Shown here: in pieces, positions 1 through 9,450 of the stretch
How positions within the stretch are numbered: the stretch's first letter is position 1
Layout: the number at the start of each line of letters is the position of its first letter
From: an uncultured bacterium
GTDB taxonomy: Bacteria > Bacillota_I > Bacilli_A > RF39 > UBA660
Length of the DNA: 18,132 bases
Direction: 5' to 3'
NCBI GenBank assembly: GCA_905215145.1
Contig: CAJMOW010000013.1
Location: forward strand, 1-18,132
The notes under the pieces: generated by a model
What the model saw: the letters and a program-made list of their open reading frames with translations, nothing else
Databases searched by the model: none
What the model was told of the DNA's origin: nothing
Translations under genes and position numbers: made by a program

Positions 1-2
1 CT

Positions 3-1583
3 GCTAAGAACTTTAGAGAATTTAGATTCCTAGAGGAATATGAATACTTGTTGAAGATGAAGAGAAGGATAGATCCGGACAAATTCACTGAATTTAAGAA
101 TATTAATTTTGATGCAAGAGAGACTGAACTTCTTGGTAGATTCTACGGGTTAAATCAAGGTATGCCAACTGATATTGCAGGTAAAATGGCAATGTTGAAT
201 ACTTATGAATCAGCTATTACTAATAGGGAGCGTAAGTATCTAACTAGCAGTAATGGGTTTAATGTTGATGAACTAATTGTTAATGTATTGAAAGAGAAGC
301 CATATTTAGAAGAAACTGCGGTCAGAAATATAGTTAAAGATGCGGTGTCTCAGAATATAGTAAATGGAGGTTTTAGTATTAGAAAGTTCTTAGATCCAGT
401 CAATAATGGCTACAGACAGACTACAATTGATTACTATAATATTATTAAGGGAACTTGGAACATATTTGACATGATTACTAAAATTCCTCATTTCAAAGCA
501 CTATTTGATATTTATAATCTTACTGATACTTCTGACATAAATATAAGCACTAAATTTAATCTAGTAAACTCCTACAGAGAAGCTCTTATTAAAGAGAATC
601 CAGTTTACGGTAGAGCTGTTAAAAAGGAGCAATTAGCCGCATTAGCATCTCATACTGATAACGTTCTAATTAATAATTGGCTTACACGTAGAAACGTAGT
701 ATTTAGATTGGAAGAAGGGCAGGAATACATAGGATCCGACATGACTATACACTCAGCTGGTCCTGGTGGAGAAGTATTTAATTTGTCTACTAATGAGGGA
801 ATTGCTAACTTTAAAATGTGGATGGAAAGAGAGGTAATTCCTGCATTAAAGAACGGAGTTGTAGGTAATAAAAGAGTAAGATCCTTACTTATTAATAGCT
901 TCATACAGGGATTAAGTAGAAACAGAAGAGTAGATCCATTTACTAGATCTAATGTAACTTATATGAAGTTGCCAATTAATATGTTAAGTACTGAAACAGA
1001 TCCAGTATTTAGTAGATACCAAAGAGACTTTGCTGCTCTTAAGAAGATAGAACTTCAAGGAGTATCTTTAACAGATTGGTTCTTTTTGTATAATCTAGTA
1101 GTTAATAAGAATCAGTACGGTGTTGACAGATTAACTTCCCTATTTAATACAATAGATGGAGTTGATGTTAGTGATATGTTAACTGACTTTCATAATTATG
1201 TAGGTAACGCTGACTACTGGCTTGATGTTAACATGGACTCATTCTCATTGGAGGATGCCCTTATTAGGATGGCACCTATAGTAAGTGAGAGTTCTAAAGG
1301 TAGAGCTAGGGATAAATACATTAGAATTAAAGACGATGATACAGGTAGATTATTTCTATATATGAGAAGCGGAGATGACTACTATATGGTAGATGAAGTA
1401 CCAAATATGGAAGATGAGGATTCATTAAGGTTACGTGACAATTACTTCGTAATAAATACTCCTAACCAGAGTAACAGAATGAAGGAATTAGTAATTAACT
1501 CTTCCGAATCACTTAATACCTTAGTAGGTAAGATCAAAAGTCTAATGAGACGTAATACTATACAAATGAGAATCAAGTGTTAA
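3..1583 (+). CDS. Large phage protein of unknown function, 5' end cut by the window edge
   Basis: The reading frame is open from the first complete codon in this frame at the left edge, with no stop and no in-frame ATG before the one at residue 4 of the fragment that begins with TTG at position 48. Codons upstream of 48 read as ordinary protein (AKNFREFRFLEEYEY...). The gene therefore almost certainly starts outside the window and 48 is not the true start. At least 526 residues are visible. I recognise no enzyme motif. The protein is rich in Asn, Asp, Arg and aromatic residues, with no signal peptide or clear membrane segment. It ends in TAA one base before the next gene's ATG, so it is probably co-transcribed with the two large genes downstream. 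By position and size it may be a virion-associated or ejected protein; that is inference only. Confidence 0.85.
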   Translation, partial: AKNFREFRFLEEYEYLLKMKRRIDPDKFTEFKNINFDARETELLGRFYGLNQGMPTDIAGKMAMLNTYESAITNRERKYLTSSNGFNVDELIVNVLKEKPYLEETAVRNIVKDAVSQNIVNGGFSIRKFLDPVNNGYRQTTIDYYNIIKGTWNIFDMITKIPHFKALFDIYNLTDTSDINISTKFNLVNSYREALIKENPVYGRAVKKEQLAALASHTDNVLINNWLTRRNVVFRLEEGQEYIGSDMTIHSAGPGGEVFNLSTNEGIANFKMWMEREVIPALKNGVVGNKRVRSLLINSFIQGLSRNRRVDPFTRSNVTYMKLPINMLSTETDPVFSRYQRDFAALKKIELQGVSLTDWFFLYNLVVNKNQYGVDRLTSLFNTIDGVDVSDMLTDFHNYVGNADYWLDVNMDSFSLEDALIRMAPIVSESSKGRARDKYIRIKDDDTGRLFLYMRSGDDYYMVDEVPNMEDEDSLRLRDNYFVINTPNQSNRMKELVINSSESLNTLVGKIKSLMRRNTIQMRIKC

Positions 1584-1584
1584 T

Positions 1585-4014
1585 ATGAGTTGTTCAGTTG
1601 AAATTATAATAAATTCTAACAAAGGGGCTTCCAGCGTAATCAAGCTGGAGGTTCCCGATGCTAGTGAAATGTCTTTAGAGGATGCAGTAGGTGCTCTAAT
1701 GGGTAATAAAGAAGCATATGATGAGTTTATTGCTGCCGTTAACTCTGGAGGATTTCCTCTAGCTAACTTTAATATTAATAGTAATAGACAAGGATTTACA
1801 TTACCTTCTGGTAATTACAATCTAAATACTATTAGAAATGAGTTTGACACACCTAATATAAGATATCTTGTAGATGCTTTACAGAAAGAAGGAGTTGATT
1901 TAAACGCCTATAACATCTTACTTACTGATGCTAAATTCAGTGTAAATTGGAATAGTAATTACGGAATATTTAATTATCAAGGTAATTCATTAGCAGTGAT
2001 TAAACCTACTCCAGATCATATAGAGACACATTTAAAACAATTATATGTATCATCTTTAATGGATAAAGCTCCCAAAGAAGTTGTAGATGGATTATACTCT
2101 AATATAGCTACAGCAGCTAAAATACTAGCCACTGACCCCACTACATCTAGAAGAGCTATGATTACGTTAAGTAAAATAGGCTATTCAGATGGTAAATTTG
2201 TCGCCAGTAAGTCTAATGTTGTCTCTGCATTTACTCATTATTTCTATTCTAGTGCTTCATTAAGTGACGCTTTATACAAGACAGGATTAATTGGAACCTT
2301 TAATAAAATATTTAATGACTTAATAGGTGCTCCAGAGCAAGAGTCCATCAGTTATGATAACCCATCTGCTCAGGCCTTAATAGATAGAGCTAAAATATCT
2401 GGAAAGTATCTCAAAATATCTAGACAAGATATAGAGTCCTTTATGGAGAATCACGGTTATGGTGAGGCAACTGAAGATAATATAGTGTCTGCTATTCAAG
2501 ACATTAATAACAATATACATAATGGTAAGTTTATAGACATAGCATATATTAGTGATAGTGGGTTGTTATTAAGAAACACTGTCAAGAAACCTGTATTTGA
2601 TAAATCTATTGTTAATACAGAATACACTGGAGATATCGTAGATTATATAGAGAACTATAATGGGTATAATATAATCAGATATAATAATAAGTACTATATT
2701 AGTGATAAATTAATAACTACTGCTGATAATATACATACCTCTGGTGTAGACAATTTAAAACATGCTAAAAACCTGATTACACTACAGCTAAATAGACCTA
2801 TTAACTTTGAATCAGTAGCAACTAGTATTAAGAAGAAATCTGGAGACAAAGTTAACATATCTTCTAGTTCTAAGTTGGAAATAGGAGATAGATTTAGTGT
2901 ATTAGATATTACATTAGATGATAAAATAAATCTATATAATGACAAGAAGCTTATTAAGTCTATAACATTTAATAACTTCGTGTCTGAAATGATGAAGAAG
3001 CCACAATACAATAAAATATTAACATCACTGAATGAACAAGGAATTAACATTCAATCTATATTAGATACTCCGGAGAAAGTAGCGACGTTCTTCTTACTTA
3101 AGAACCAACTTAGAGATCCAGAAACCCATAATGCTTTATATAATAATAAGGTTCCTAGTATGCTTACCCCGGACAAATTAAATTATGAAACTGAGCTTAT
3201 TACTAAGGCGTTAAATATAATCGAAAATGCTAGTGAATCAGTGTATGAAGTAGTTGCAGCAGCTGGGGATAAATATAACTTACAGAAGCTTCAAATGAGC
3301 ACCAACGTTCCAGTTCATAAGAAGGTGCCAAGGTCATTTAAAAGTGAAATGGTAGAAATAGCTAATCATCTTGGAAAGAATTATGGTATTAAAATTAATG
3401 TAGTTACAGCCAGAGAATTAGCAGATTCTTTTAAGGGTGTAATACCCAATGTAGGTAGAACTAATGCATTTATTTATAATGGAGAAATATATTTAAATGT
3501 AGACAGAGCAACAACTGCTGATTCATTACATGAATTTGCACATCTTATTATGGGTTCCATTAAGAGGACTAATTCAGATTTATATTATGGATTAGTAAAC
3601 CAAGTAGAGCAACTTTCTGATTATGATGATAAAGTACAAGCATTTAGGAATATAGGAGACAGTAGAGCAGTTACAGACTTAAATGAAGAAATATTTGTTA
3701 CAGAGTTTGGTAATTACTTTAGTAAGATTGCAGACACGTGGTTTGAAGGTAAGGAAACTGACTTGGATGCCCTGGGAGAACTATTTAAAGCCAAAACTCA
3801 AAACACATTCCAAACTTCGGAAGACATTAAAGATGAGAAATTAGGTAAATTACTTAACATGAGCATAGATGATATAATGTCAGAATTTGGTAGTGCTTTA
3901 GTTAATAAGGACTTTAGAGAAGGTTTTGATATGGATATGGCATCTGAATCTCGTGTAATTACTAATCTAATAGAAAGAATGATTAAAAGTGGTAATTTAA
4001 AGGAGGATTGTTAA
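1585..4014 (+). CDS. Large phage protein with a zincin-like metallopeptidase domain
   Basis: This is an 809-residue protein. The only motif I recognise is HEFAH at residues 649-653, preceded by a helix-like TTADSL segment and followed by hydrophobic LIMGS, as in zinc metallopeptidases (HExxH). Acidic residues E701 and E702 in NEEIF, about 48 residues later, could supply the third zinc ligand of a gluzincin, but that assignment is tentative. The first 600 or so residues have no recognisable domain. The short N-terminal part (SCSVEIIINS) resembles a small beta-rich leader. The start is ATG, one base after the upstream stop. The stop TAA overlaps the next gene's ATG by one base (TAATG). Zincin domains are known in large virion proteins of some tailed phages, including crAss-like ones, where they may process proteins or help entry. 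Here the target is unknown. Confidence 0.88.
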   Translation: MSCSVEIIINSNKGASSVIKLEVPDASEMSLEDAVGALMGNKEAYDEFIAAVNSGGFPLANFNINSNRQGFTLPSGNYNLNTIRNEFDTPNIRYLVDALQKEGVDLNAYNILLTDAKFSVNWNSNYGIFNYQGNSLAVIKPTPDHIETHLKQLYVSSLMDKAPKEVVDGLYSNIATAAKILATDPTTSRRAMITLSKIGYSDGKFVASKSNVVSAFTHYFYSSASLSDALYKTGLIGTFNKIFNDLIGAPEQESISYDNPSAQALIDRAKISGKYLKISRQDIESFMENHGYGEATEDNIVSAIQDINNNIHNGKFIDIAYISDSGLLLRNTVKKPVFDKSIVNTEYTGDIVDYIENYNGYNIIRYNNKYYISDKLITTADNIHTSGVDNLKHAKNLITLQLNRPINFESVATSIKKKSGDKVNISSSSKLEIGDRFSVLDITLDDKINLYNDKKLIKSITFNNFVSEMMKKPQYNKILTSLNEQGINIQSILDTPEKVATFFLLKNQLRDPETHNALYNNKVPSMLTPDKLNYETELITKALNIIENASESVYEVVAAAGDKYNLQKLQMSTNVPVHKKVPRSFKSEMVEIANHLGKNYGIKINVVTARELADSFKGVIPNVGRTNAFIYNGEIYLNVDRATTADSLHEFAHLIMGSIKRTNSDLYYGLVNQVEQLSDYDDKVQAFRNIGDSRAVTDLNEEIFVTEFGNYFSKIADTWFEGKETDLDALGELFKAKTQNTFQTSEDIKDEKLGKLLNMSIDDIMSEFGSALVNKDFREGFDMDMASESRVITNLIERMIKSGNLKEDC
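4001..4006 (+). promoter_or_regulatory. Shine-Dalgarno site of the 1524-aa gene
   Basis: AGGAGG lies 7 bases before the ATG at 4014, inside the last codons of the preceding gene. It fixes the start at 4014 rather than at the in-frame TTG at 4008, which lies only one base past the site. Such a perfect site stands out because most minus-strand genes in the window have no clear Shine-Dalgarno sequence. Confidence 0.85.
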
Positions 4015-7000
4015 TGGCTTGTACATACAGTTTAAATATAAATGGTCAAATACAGCAATTTAACGATTATGCTGAATTGTTTGACTTCTTAATAGGACAT
4101 AAGAACCAAATTGAAATGGGACTTATATCAGATATTGTGTTTAGCCAAGACACTAAGCAGTCCGAAATGGTAGCTAAGTTAAGATCTATTAAAGCTACTG
4201 CTAAACTCAACAGCAACGGAGTAGACCCTGTATCTGGTGATATTATGTACAAAGCAGAAGGTTCTAACATGTCAGTTACAGATTTCTTAGAAACTGCTAC
4301 TATTACCAAAGATTCTAAAGAAACTTTCTTAGGACAGCCGTTCAGTATTAAGAATTGGAGAAATAATACTATAAATGAATTGGTATCCAAGGGTATGACT
4401 CATGCTGAAGCTGAAGAGCAGGTTAATAATACTATGGAAATGTGGGAGAGAATAGCAGATACTGGGGCTGAATTACATGCTGTTTTAGGTGATTACTTTG
4501 CTGGTCATATGTCATTAGAAGAGCTTATAGATAAGTATGCTGGAGTATTTAGTGAACAAGCTGTCAGGAGTATATACAAGAATATGGCATCTTTTAAAGA
4601 TGAAATCTATAAGGCACATGGACAGGACGCTAAACTACTGCCTCAATTTACTATAGATTCTAAAACATTGGATGGAGTTAATATAATAGGTTCTATAGAC
4701 TTAGTAGTGATAGGTGAGGATGGTCAGCCGCATTTATATGTCTTCAAAAGTTCTGCAAAGTTGTCTGATAGGTGGGATGCTGCTAAGCAAACTAAGTATG
4801 ATTACCAGTTAGCTTTCTATAGACAAATGTTAGCTTCCAAAGGTATTCCTGCTGCTAATATGGAACTGAATATAGTACCTATGCATCTGGAAGGGCTAGA
4901 GGATGGGGAATTAACTGGAGTTAGCTTCGAAGGAGTGCAAGACAGAACTAAAGATTCTGGAGGCACCATTAATAGACTAGCTTGGGGAGTAGGTGAATTT
5001 TATAATAATGTGAGTTATGCAATTCCAGTAAGACTTACCGATGAAACTATAGGGGAATCTATTAGAGATAATGTACTAGATACTCTTAGTAAGTTTATAC
5101 CTAATCCTAAGATTAAATCAATTAGAGAGCAAATTGATGTAGATGCTTTTATTGCAAATCATGTTTATGATTCTCCGAATCCCTCTGAGGGCAGATGGTA
5201 TTTTAACGATTTCTACAGTAAAGGAAAGCCTATCTATATCAAAGAAGATTCACCTAAAGAGAAGAATGCGGAACTTAGAGTAGAAGTAGAGAAATACCTA
5301 AATAAGATGGTTAAGAATCATAGACTTAAGACTAACAAATTTATCTATGATCTTAAAAGAGCCATTGATGGTAAAATTCCGTTGGAGGATGTGAGTCCTA
5401 CTACTGGATATACTACTAATGCCTTTGTAGTAACTACATTCCAGAAATATGTTAACGATCCAGGATGGGAATTAGTAAATATAGAAGCACTAAAACAATT
5501 AGGAATTGTAGCTATTAGTAATACTATTACCAAACAAATTGATTTTATTGCATTAAGCCATCATGATTTACATACTGAACTTAAGCTATCTTTAGGAACT
5601 ACAATGTTAGGAGAACATGAAAAGGACGCACATGCTCTTAATAACAAAATGATATTATTGGCAACTAATGGCAATATTGAGTTAATGAAGATAATGGCTG
5701 CCATTAATGAGATTCCTAATGCATTAACTGATGTATTTAAAATAGGAGACATTAAGGTAATTAATACAGAAGACTCTAAAGCTACCACTGCTACTTCAAG
5801 ACAGATAAAGGAAACATTTAATCTGTTAGCCAAAGCAGCTAAAGTTAATAATAATATTAACAAATTGTCCTTTATGGATGAATTGGATGTTATTAAGAAT
5901 GAGTTCCTAGCTTTGATGAACAGACCTAATGGTAAACTTACTAATAGTTTGTCTAGAGATATAGAGGCTTTATCTAAGGAAGTATTCAACATTAATACCG
6001 TAAATAAGAATGAGATAGCCAATAGACTAATAGCCCTAGCTAGAAGGATGGAGAATGGAGAACGTCTTGGTAAGATAGTTGGAGGTTCTCTAGAATCTAT
6101 AGCTAATGAATCTTCTAACACTGGAATAGAAAGACTATACAAGTCAATATTACAGGCTATAGCTTATTATAAAGGATTAGACTTCCTTCAACCTAAAGAG
6201 ATTTCTAGATATACACAGAAAGGAACTCCTTTATCTGGAGGTATGATAACTAATCCGGATTTATTTCCAGAGGATAACTTACGCCAAATTACTCTTGCTG
6301 TGAGAGGTGCATTTGATAACGTTACTAGAGAAATGACTCCTTATCATGAGAAATTCCTTACCGGATATGTAAAACCCTTATGGAAAGATAAAGGTTACAG
6401 TAATGCCAGAAACATTGTTATAGGAGATCAGGTTAAGCTGTATAATAATTTCTTTAGAAGGAATTCTGACGGAAGTCTTAATAATAAGATGTTATTTGTA
6501 GATCCTTATGATAGCAGTACTCCACTTACTTCAGAGGAAAGACGATTCTTAAAGCAAGCACTGTGGCTTATAAACCAAGAAAGATTCCCTAATATCAGAA
6601 GCTTGTCTGAAGATAGCGAGACGGTAAAGCAACTTAAGAAGACCGAGAAGTGGTTCTGGGTTCCTCTTATGGAAGCCAATAATCAGATTCTACAAATGGG
6701 AATTAGTAAGTGGATTAACCAAGAAGTAAAGGACGTAACTGGAAGATTTAAGGATTATTGGAATAGATCCCAAAACGATGCTTATAGTGATAGGGAGTAT
6801 AGTGACAAACAGAAAGTAATTACTAGGTACGAAATGTACAATAGATTTAATTTATCAGAAGCCAGTGAGGAAGCTAGAGACGCCTTATTAGCTGAATATA
6901 AACCAGATTTCTGGGAACGTAACATAGAGACCCTAGTAACTACTTATAAGTTTGCATCAGCTAGAAAGGAACAATTGGATATTATATTACCTGCAATTAA

Positions 7001-8588
7001 GGGAATAAAGATGTCATTATTAGGATATGCTAAGTCTACGGATACAGATTTATCAGTCCTTAATGAGACTTTGGACAACTATTTAAAGGTAGCAGTATTT
7101 AACCAATCTATTATTAGTGAAGAAGGCAGTCAAGCTTTTAAATATCTTAACCCTATTAAAAGACTAGCATCTTTTGGACTACTTGCATTTAACGTTACTG
7201 GGGGTGTTCGTGATATGATTAATGGTATGTGGAAGCAATCATCTCTAGCCTTTAGTAAAATGTACTATACTGATGAGAAGTTCACTAGAAAGGATTTGGC
7301 CCAAGCTATGGCATTAGTAACCAAAGAAGGGCCAGATATGCTTAGTAGGACTACTAAGATTGAGGCTATTAATAATATGATTAGACTAGCTAATATAGAT
7401 ATGCAAGTTCTAAATAAACGGCTTATTAGTAACAAATCTGGATTAGCTAATATGTCTAGACATGCTTATCAGTTAACTACTGCCCCGGATTATTTCCATC
7501 GTATGACCATATTTGTAGCTCAATGCTTACATGATGGTACATGGGATGCATTAGAAATGACTGATGAGGGCATTAAATATAATTGGAAGAAAGATAAGCG
7601 TCTAGCAGTATATGCTTCTGGTAATAAGAGTAATCCTGAATACAATAAGCAAAGAGGACTTTATTTATCTATAATGGAAGCCTATAATAGAGACAATGGA
7701 TTAAATCTAAAAGAAGGAGATGATTTACCATTTGCCTATACTAAAGATGAAGTATTGGCTGCTAAAACCTTGTCAGATCTTATTTATGGACACTATGACC
7801 AGGAAAGTAGAGCTTTGGCTGAGAAGACATTTATGGGAGCATTATTCGGACAGTTTAAAACCTATTTATCTGCAACTAGAAATGCCTATTTACTTAAACC
7901 CAAGAATTATAATTTAGCTGGAAGAGTTCAAGCTAAGAATGACAATGGTGATTTATTATGGTATAAAGATGAGGTGGACGAGAACGGTAATTCTATAGTA
8001 ATAGTCACTACTGAGAACACTGGAGTTCCTGCTACTATTAATGAGGACAGATATCTAGAAGGTATTTATTATACTATTAAAGACTGCTTTAGGGCTTTAC
8101 ATGAAGGTGGATTCTCAGAATTTAGAGATAGTATCTGGAATGAAGAGACCGGTGTAAAGAAAGCAAATTTAAAGAGATTAGCTCATGATATGTTCTTATG
8201 GATGATACTTGGAACTATAGGTAAATACCTTATTGAACTATGGGGAGAGACTAGAGAGGAAGATAGAGATCCTTTAAATCCTAACATGTCTCAAGCCATG
8301 AGAGATACTGTATTTAGCCTATTTGAAAGAGGTTACAACAGTTCATACGGAGATATAGCTCCCTGGAGTGTGTTGCTAGGACTTATTAAAAATTCAGAAC
8401 CTGTATCTATAGGATACTTAAGTACATTCTTTAATAATACTTATGAGTTTGCATTTGGTGATAAATCTCTATCATCTTATCTCACAGGAACTACTGGGCT
8501 TGGTAGAACATTTAAAGGAATGACTACAGAACTTAATAATATGTCCAAACTTGCAGCAGATGTAATAGAGGAAGATACAGCACAGTAA
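4014..8588 (+). CDS. Giant phage protein with a RecB-like PD-(D/E)XK nuclease domain near the N-terminus
   Basis: This 1524-residue protein has a recognisable RecB/Cas4-like nuclease domain at about residues 110-290. Seen in order are H155 (GAELHAVLGDY), D229 (GSIDLVV), the strand LYVFKSS with K245, and Q265-x3-Y269 (QLAFY). The usual acidic residue two before the lysine is V243 (GTC), so the active site looks incomplete. The remaining 1200 or so residues are mostly charged helical sequence of unknown function. Two hydrophobic stretches occur, around residues 1046-1080 (LASFGLLAFNVTGG) and 1391-1410 (MFLWMILGTIGKYLIELW); the latter could be a membrane segment. The start is ATG at 4014 with AGGAGG 7 bases upstream, overlapping the previous stop. 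It is the last gene of the plus-strand block, directly before the hairpin. Size and position suggest a virion or ejected protein; this is inference. Confidence 0.9.
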   Translation: MACTYSLNINGQIQQFNDYAELFDFLIGHKNQIEMGLISDIVFSQDTKQSEMVAKLRSIKATAKLNSNGVDPVSGDIMYKAEGSNMSVTDFLETATITKDSKETFLGQPFSIKNWRNNTINELVSKGMTHAEAEEQVNNTMEMWERIADTGAELHAVLGDYFAGHMSLEELIDKYAGVFSEQAVRSIYKNMASFKDEIYKAHGQDAKLLPQFTIDSKTLDGVNIIGSIDLVVIGEDGQPHLYVFKSSAKLSDRWDAAKQTKYDYQLAFYRQMLASKGIPAANMELNIVPMHLEGLEDGELTGVSFEGVQDRTKDSGGTINRLAWGVGEFYNNVSYAIPVRLTDETIGESIRDNVLDTLSKFIPNPKIKSIREQIDVDAFIANHVYDSPNPSEGRWYFNDFYSKGKPIYIKEDSPKEKNAELRVEVEKYLNKMVKNHRLKTNKFIYDLKRAIDGKIPLEDVSPTTGYTTNAFVVTTFQKYVNDPGWELVNIEALKQLGIVAISNTITKQIDFIALSHHDLHTELKLSLGTTMLGEHEKDAHALNNKMILLATNGNIELMKIMAAINEIPNALTDVFKIGDIKVINTEDSKATTATSRQIKETFNLLAKAAKVNNNINKLSFMDELDVIKNEFLALMNRPNGKLTNSLSRDIEALSKEVFNINTVNKNEIANRLIALARRMENGERLGKIVGGSLESIANESSNTGIERLYKSILQAIAYYKGLDFLQPKEISRYTQKGTPLSGGMITNPDLFPEDNLRQITLAVRGAFDNVTREMTPYHEKFLTGYVKPLWKDKGYSNARNIVIGDQVKLYNNFFRRNSDGSLNNKMLFVDPYDSSTPLTSEERRFLKQALWLINQERFPNIRSLSEDSETVKQLKKTEKWFWVPLMEANNQILQMGISKWINQEVKDVTGRFKDYWNRSQNDAYSDREYSDKQKVITRYEMYNRFNLSEASEEARDALLAEYKPDFWERNIETLVTTYKFASARKEQLDIILPAIKGIKMSLLGYAKSTDTDLSVLNETLDNYLKVAVFNQSIISEEGSQAFKYLNPIKRLASFGLLAFNVTGGVRDMINGMWKQSSLAFSKMYYTDEKFTRKDLAQAMALVTKEGPDMLSRTTKIEAINNMIRLANIDMQVLNKRLISNKSGLANMSRHAYQLTTAPDYFHRMTIFVAQCLHDGTWDALEMTDEGIKYNWKKDKRLAVYASGNKSNPEYNKQRGLYLSIMEAYNRDNGLNLKEGDDLPFAYTKDEVLAAKTLSDLIYGHYDQESRALAEKTFMGALFGQFKTYLSATRNAYLLKPKNYNLAGRVQAKNDNGDLLWYKDEVDENGNSIVIVTTENTGVPATINEDRYLEGIYYTIKDCFRALHEGGFSEFRDSIWNEETGVKKANLKRLAHDMFLWMILGTIGKYLIELWGETREEDRDPLNPNMSQAMRDTVFSLFERGYNSSYGDIAPWSVLLGLIKNSEPVSIGYLSTFFNNTYEFAFGDKSLSSYLTGTTGLGRTFKGMTTELNNMSKLAADVIEEDTAQ

Positions 8589-8595
8589 TAAAAAA

Positions 8596-8640
8596 AATGG
8601 CCTATACAAGTAGAGTTTAACTCCACCTGCATAGGCCATT
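8596..8640. terminator. Hairpin terminator between convergent gene blocks, probably bidirectional
   Basis: AATGGCCTAT (8596-8605) and ATAGGCCATT (8631-8640) form a perfect 10-bp stem. Inside, GAGT-TTA-ACTC (8613-8623) makes the tip, with a few extra pairs and mismatches between. Read from the minus strand the hairpin is followed by a run of seven U (A tract at 8591-8597, shared with the stem base), a good intrinsic terminator. Read from the plus strand it is followed by the weaker ATTATTA. It lies 8 bases after the stop of the 1524-aa gene and 4 bases after the stop of the dNMP kinase gene, so it can end both transcripts. Confidence 0.88.
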
Positions 8641-8644
8641 ATTA

Positions 8645-9271
8645 TTAAATATAGTCACCAAGGCATGCTTTGACTTTATCAATCAATGCATCGATGGTAC
8701 CATTATTCTTTATTACATAACTAAAATGCTCGTAATCATCTAGAGCATGTTCAGAAATATGCTGGTCATCTAAACCAGTATCTCTTTCTACTTTAATTAC
8801 TATTCCTCCATGAGAGATTATAGCATCAGCTTCGTTAGGAAACCTTACGTCAGTAATAATCCACTTAGAATCAGGGTTAGACTCATAGATTTGCATTAGA
8901 TGCAAAACCCATAAATCTGGATGAATGTTTCTACCAATTTCAGTTCCTAGCTTTTGTAAGAACTCTCTATTGGTCATTCCAAGGTTTAAGGTAGTAGGAG
9001 ATTCCTTAAAGTCTTCAGTTTCAAAGCAACACATGTCAACACCTAATATAAGAGAACTACATGCTTTTAATGCATCGGCAAAGGCATGCTTCTCCCATTC
9101 AGAGAATTTAATTAGATCGTCTCCATAGTCACTAAACATATTGTTAAAATGTGCAGCGGAGGGCTCTAAACCTTTAAAGATCTGGTTATACTTTAAGTAA
9201 TTTAAGTATCTAATAATATTACAAATGGTGTCTTTACCACATTGTTTACGTCCAGCTATTCCGATTATCAT
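8645..9271 (-). CDS. Deoxynucleoside monophosphate kinase (phage dNMP kinase family)
   Basis: The enzyme would phosphorylate dNMPs to dNDPs with ATP in the cytoplasm, feeding dNTP synthesis for phage DNA. The N-terminus carries a P-loop, GIAGRKQCGKDT, with GKDT in place of the common GKS/T, as in phage T4 gene-1-like dNMP kinases. A central WIITDVRFPNEADAI segment followed by GGIVIKVERD is the other hallmark of this family. The 208-residue length fits. I chose the ATG at 9271 because it makes an ATGA overlap with the upstream stop and puts the P-loop right after MIIG. An in-frame ATG at 9292 would add seven residues and a 25-base overlap. It is the last gene of the minus-strand block, ending 4 bases before the terminator hairpin. 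Confidence 0.85.
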   Translation of the reverse strand: MIIGIAGRKQCGKDTICNIIRYLNYLKYNQIFKGLEPSAAHFNNMFSDYGDDLIKFSEWEKHAFADALKACSSLILGVDMCCFETEDFKESPTTLNLGMTNREFLQKLGTEIGRNIHPDLWVLHLMQIYESNPDSKWIITDVRFPNEADAIISHGGIVIKVERDTGLDDQHISEHALDDYEHFSYVIKNNGTIDALIDKVKACLGDYI

Positions 9272-9450
9272 TCTTCGAAGAGGGTTATACAATCATCACT
9301 ATATTCACAATCTCTTACGTCTAAATCTCCGTAATCTACTGTGTCCATAGCTTTCTCCCAAGCTTCATCTTTGCTGTCAGCTTCTACTTCCATGTCAAAA
9401 TATAAACGACATCTAAGCTCCCTATCAATACTTACGTTATACCTCGGCAT
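9268..9450 (-). CDS. Small acidic protein, possibly DpnD/PcfM-like
   Basis: This 60-residue protein is acidic and soluble-looking. Its layout (YNVSIDRELRCRLYFDMEVEADSKDEAWEKA) is a beta strand, then VEA followed by a helix starting with D/E-EA. That vaguely matches the short DpnD/PcfM-like proteins of phages and mobile elements, but I cannot claim the family with confidence. It overlaps the upstream gene by 14 bases and the dNMP kinase by 4 bases (ATGA), so translation is probably coupled. No catalytic motif is visible. Confidence 0.7.
   Translation of the reverse strand: MPRYNVSIDRELRCRLYFDMEVEADSKDEAWEKAMDTVDYGDLDVRDCEYSDDCITLFEE

Noticed and set aside
48..1583. Taking TTG at 48 as the start of the first gene
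   Set aside because: The frame is open to the left edge with normal coding sequence, so the true start lies outside the window.
3529..3543. The zincin motif as a cell-wall lysin
   Set aside because: There is no peptidoglycan-binding domain or signal peptide, and the protein is far larger than usual lysins.
5561..6142. A long opposite-strand ORF inside the 1524-aa gene
   Set aside because: It is antisense to a well-supported gene, is full of Leu/Ile/Ser runs and has no motif; it is a frame shadow.
9272..9292. Upstream ATG at 9292 as the dNMP kinase start
   Set aside because: It would give a 25-base overlap and seven extra residues; the ATG at 9271 gives an ATGA overlap and starts right before the P-loop.
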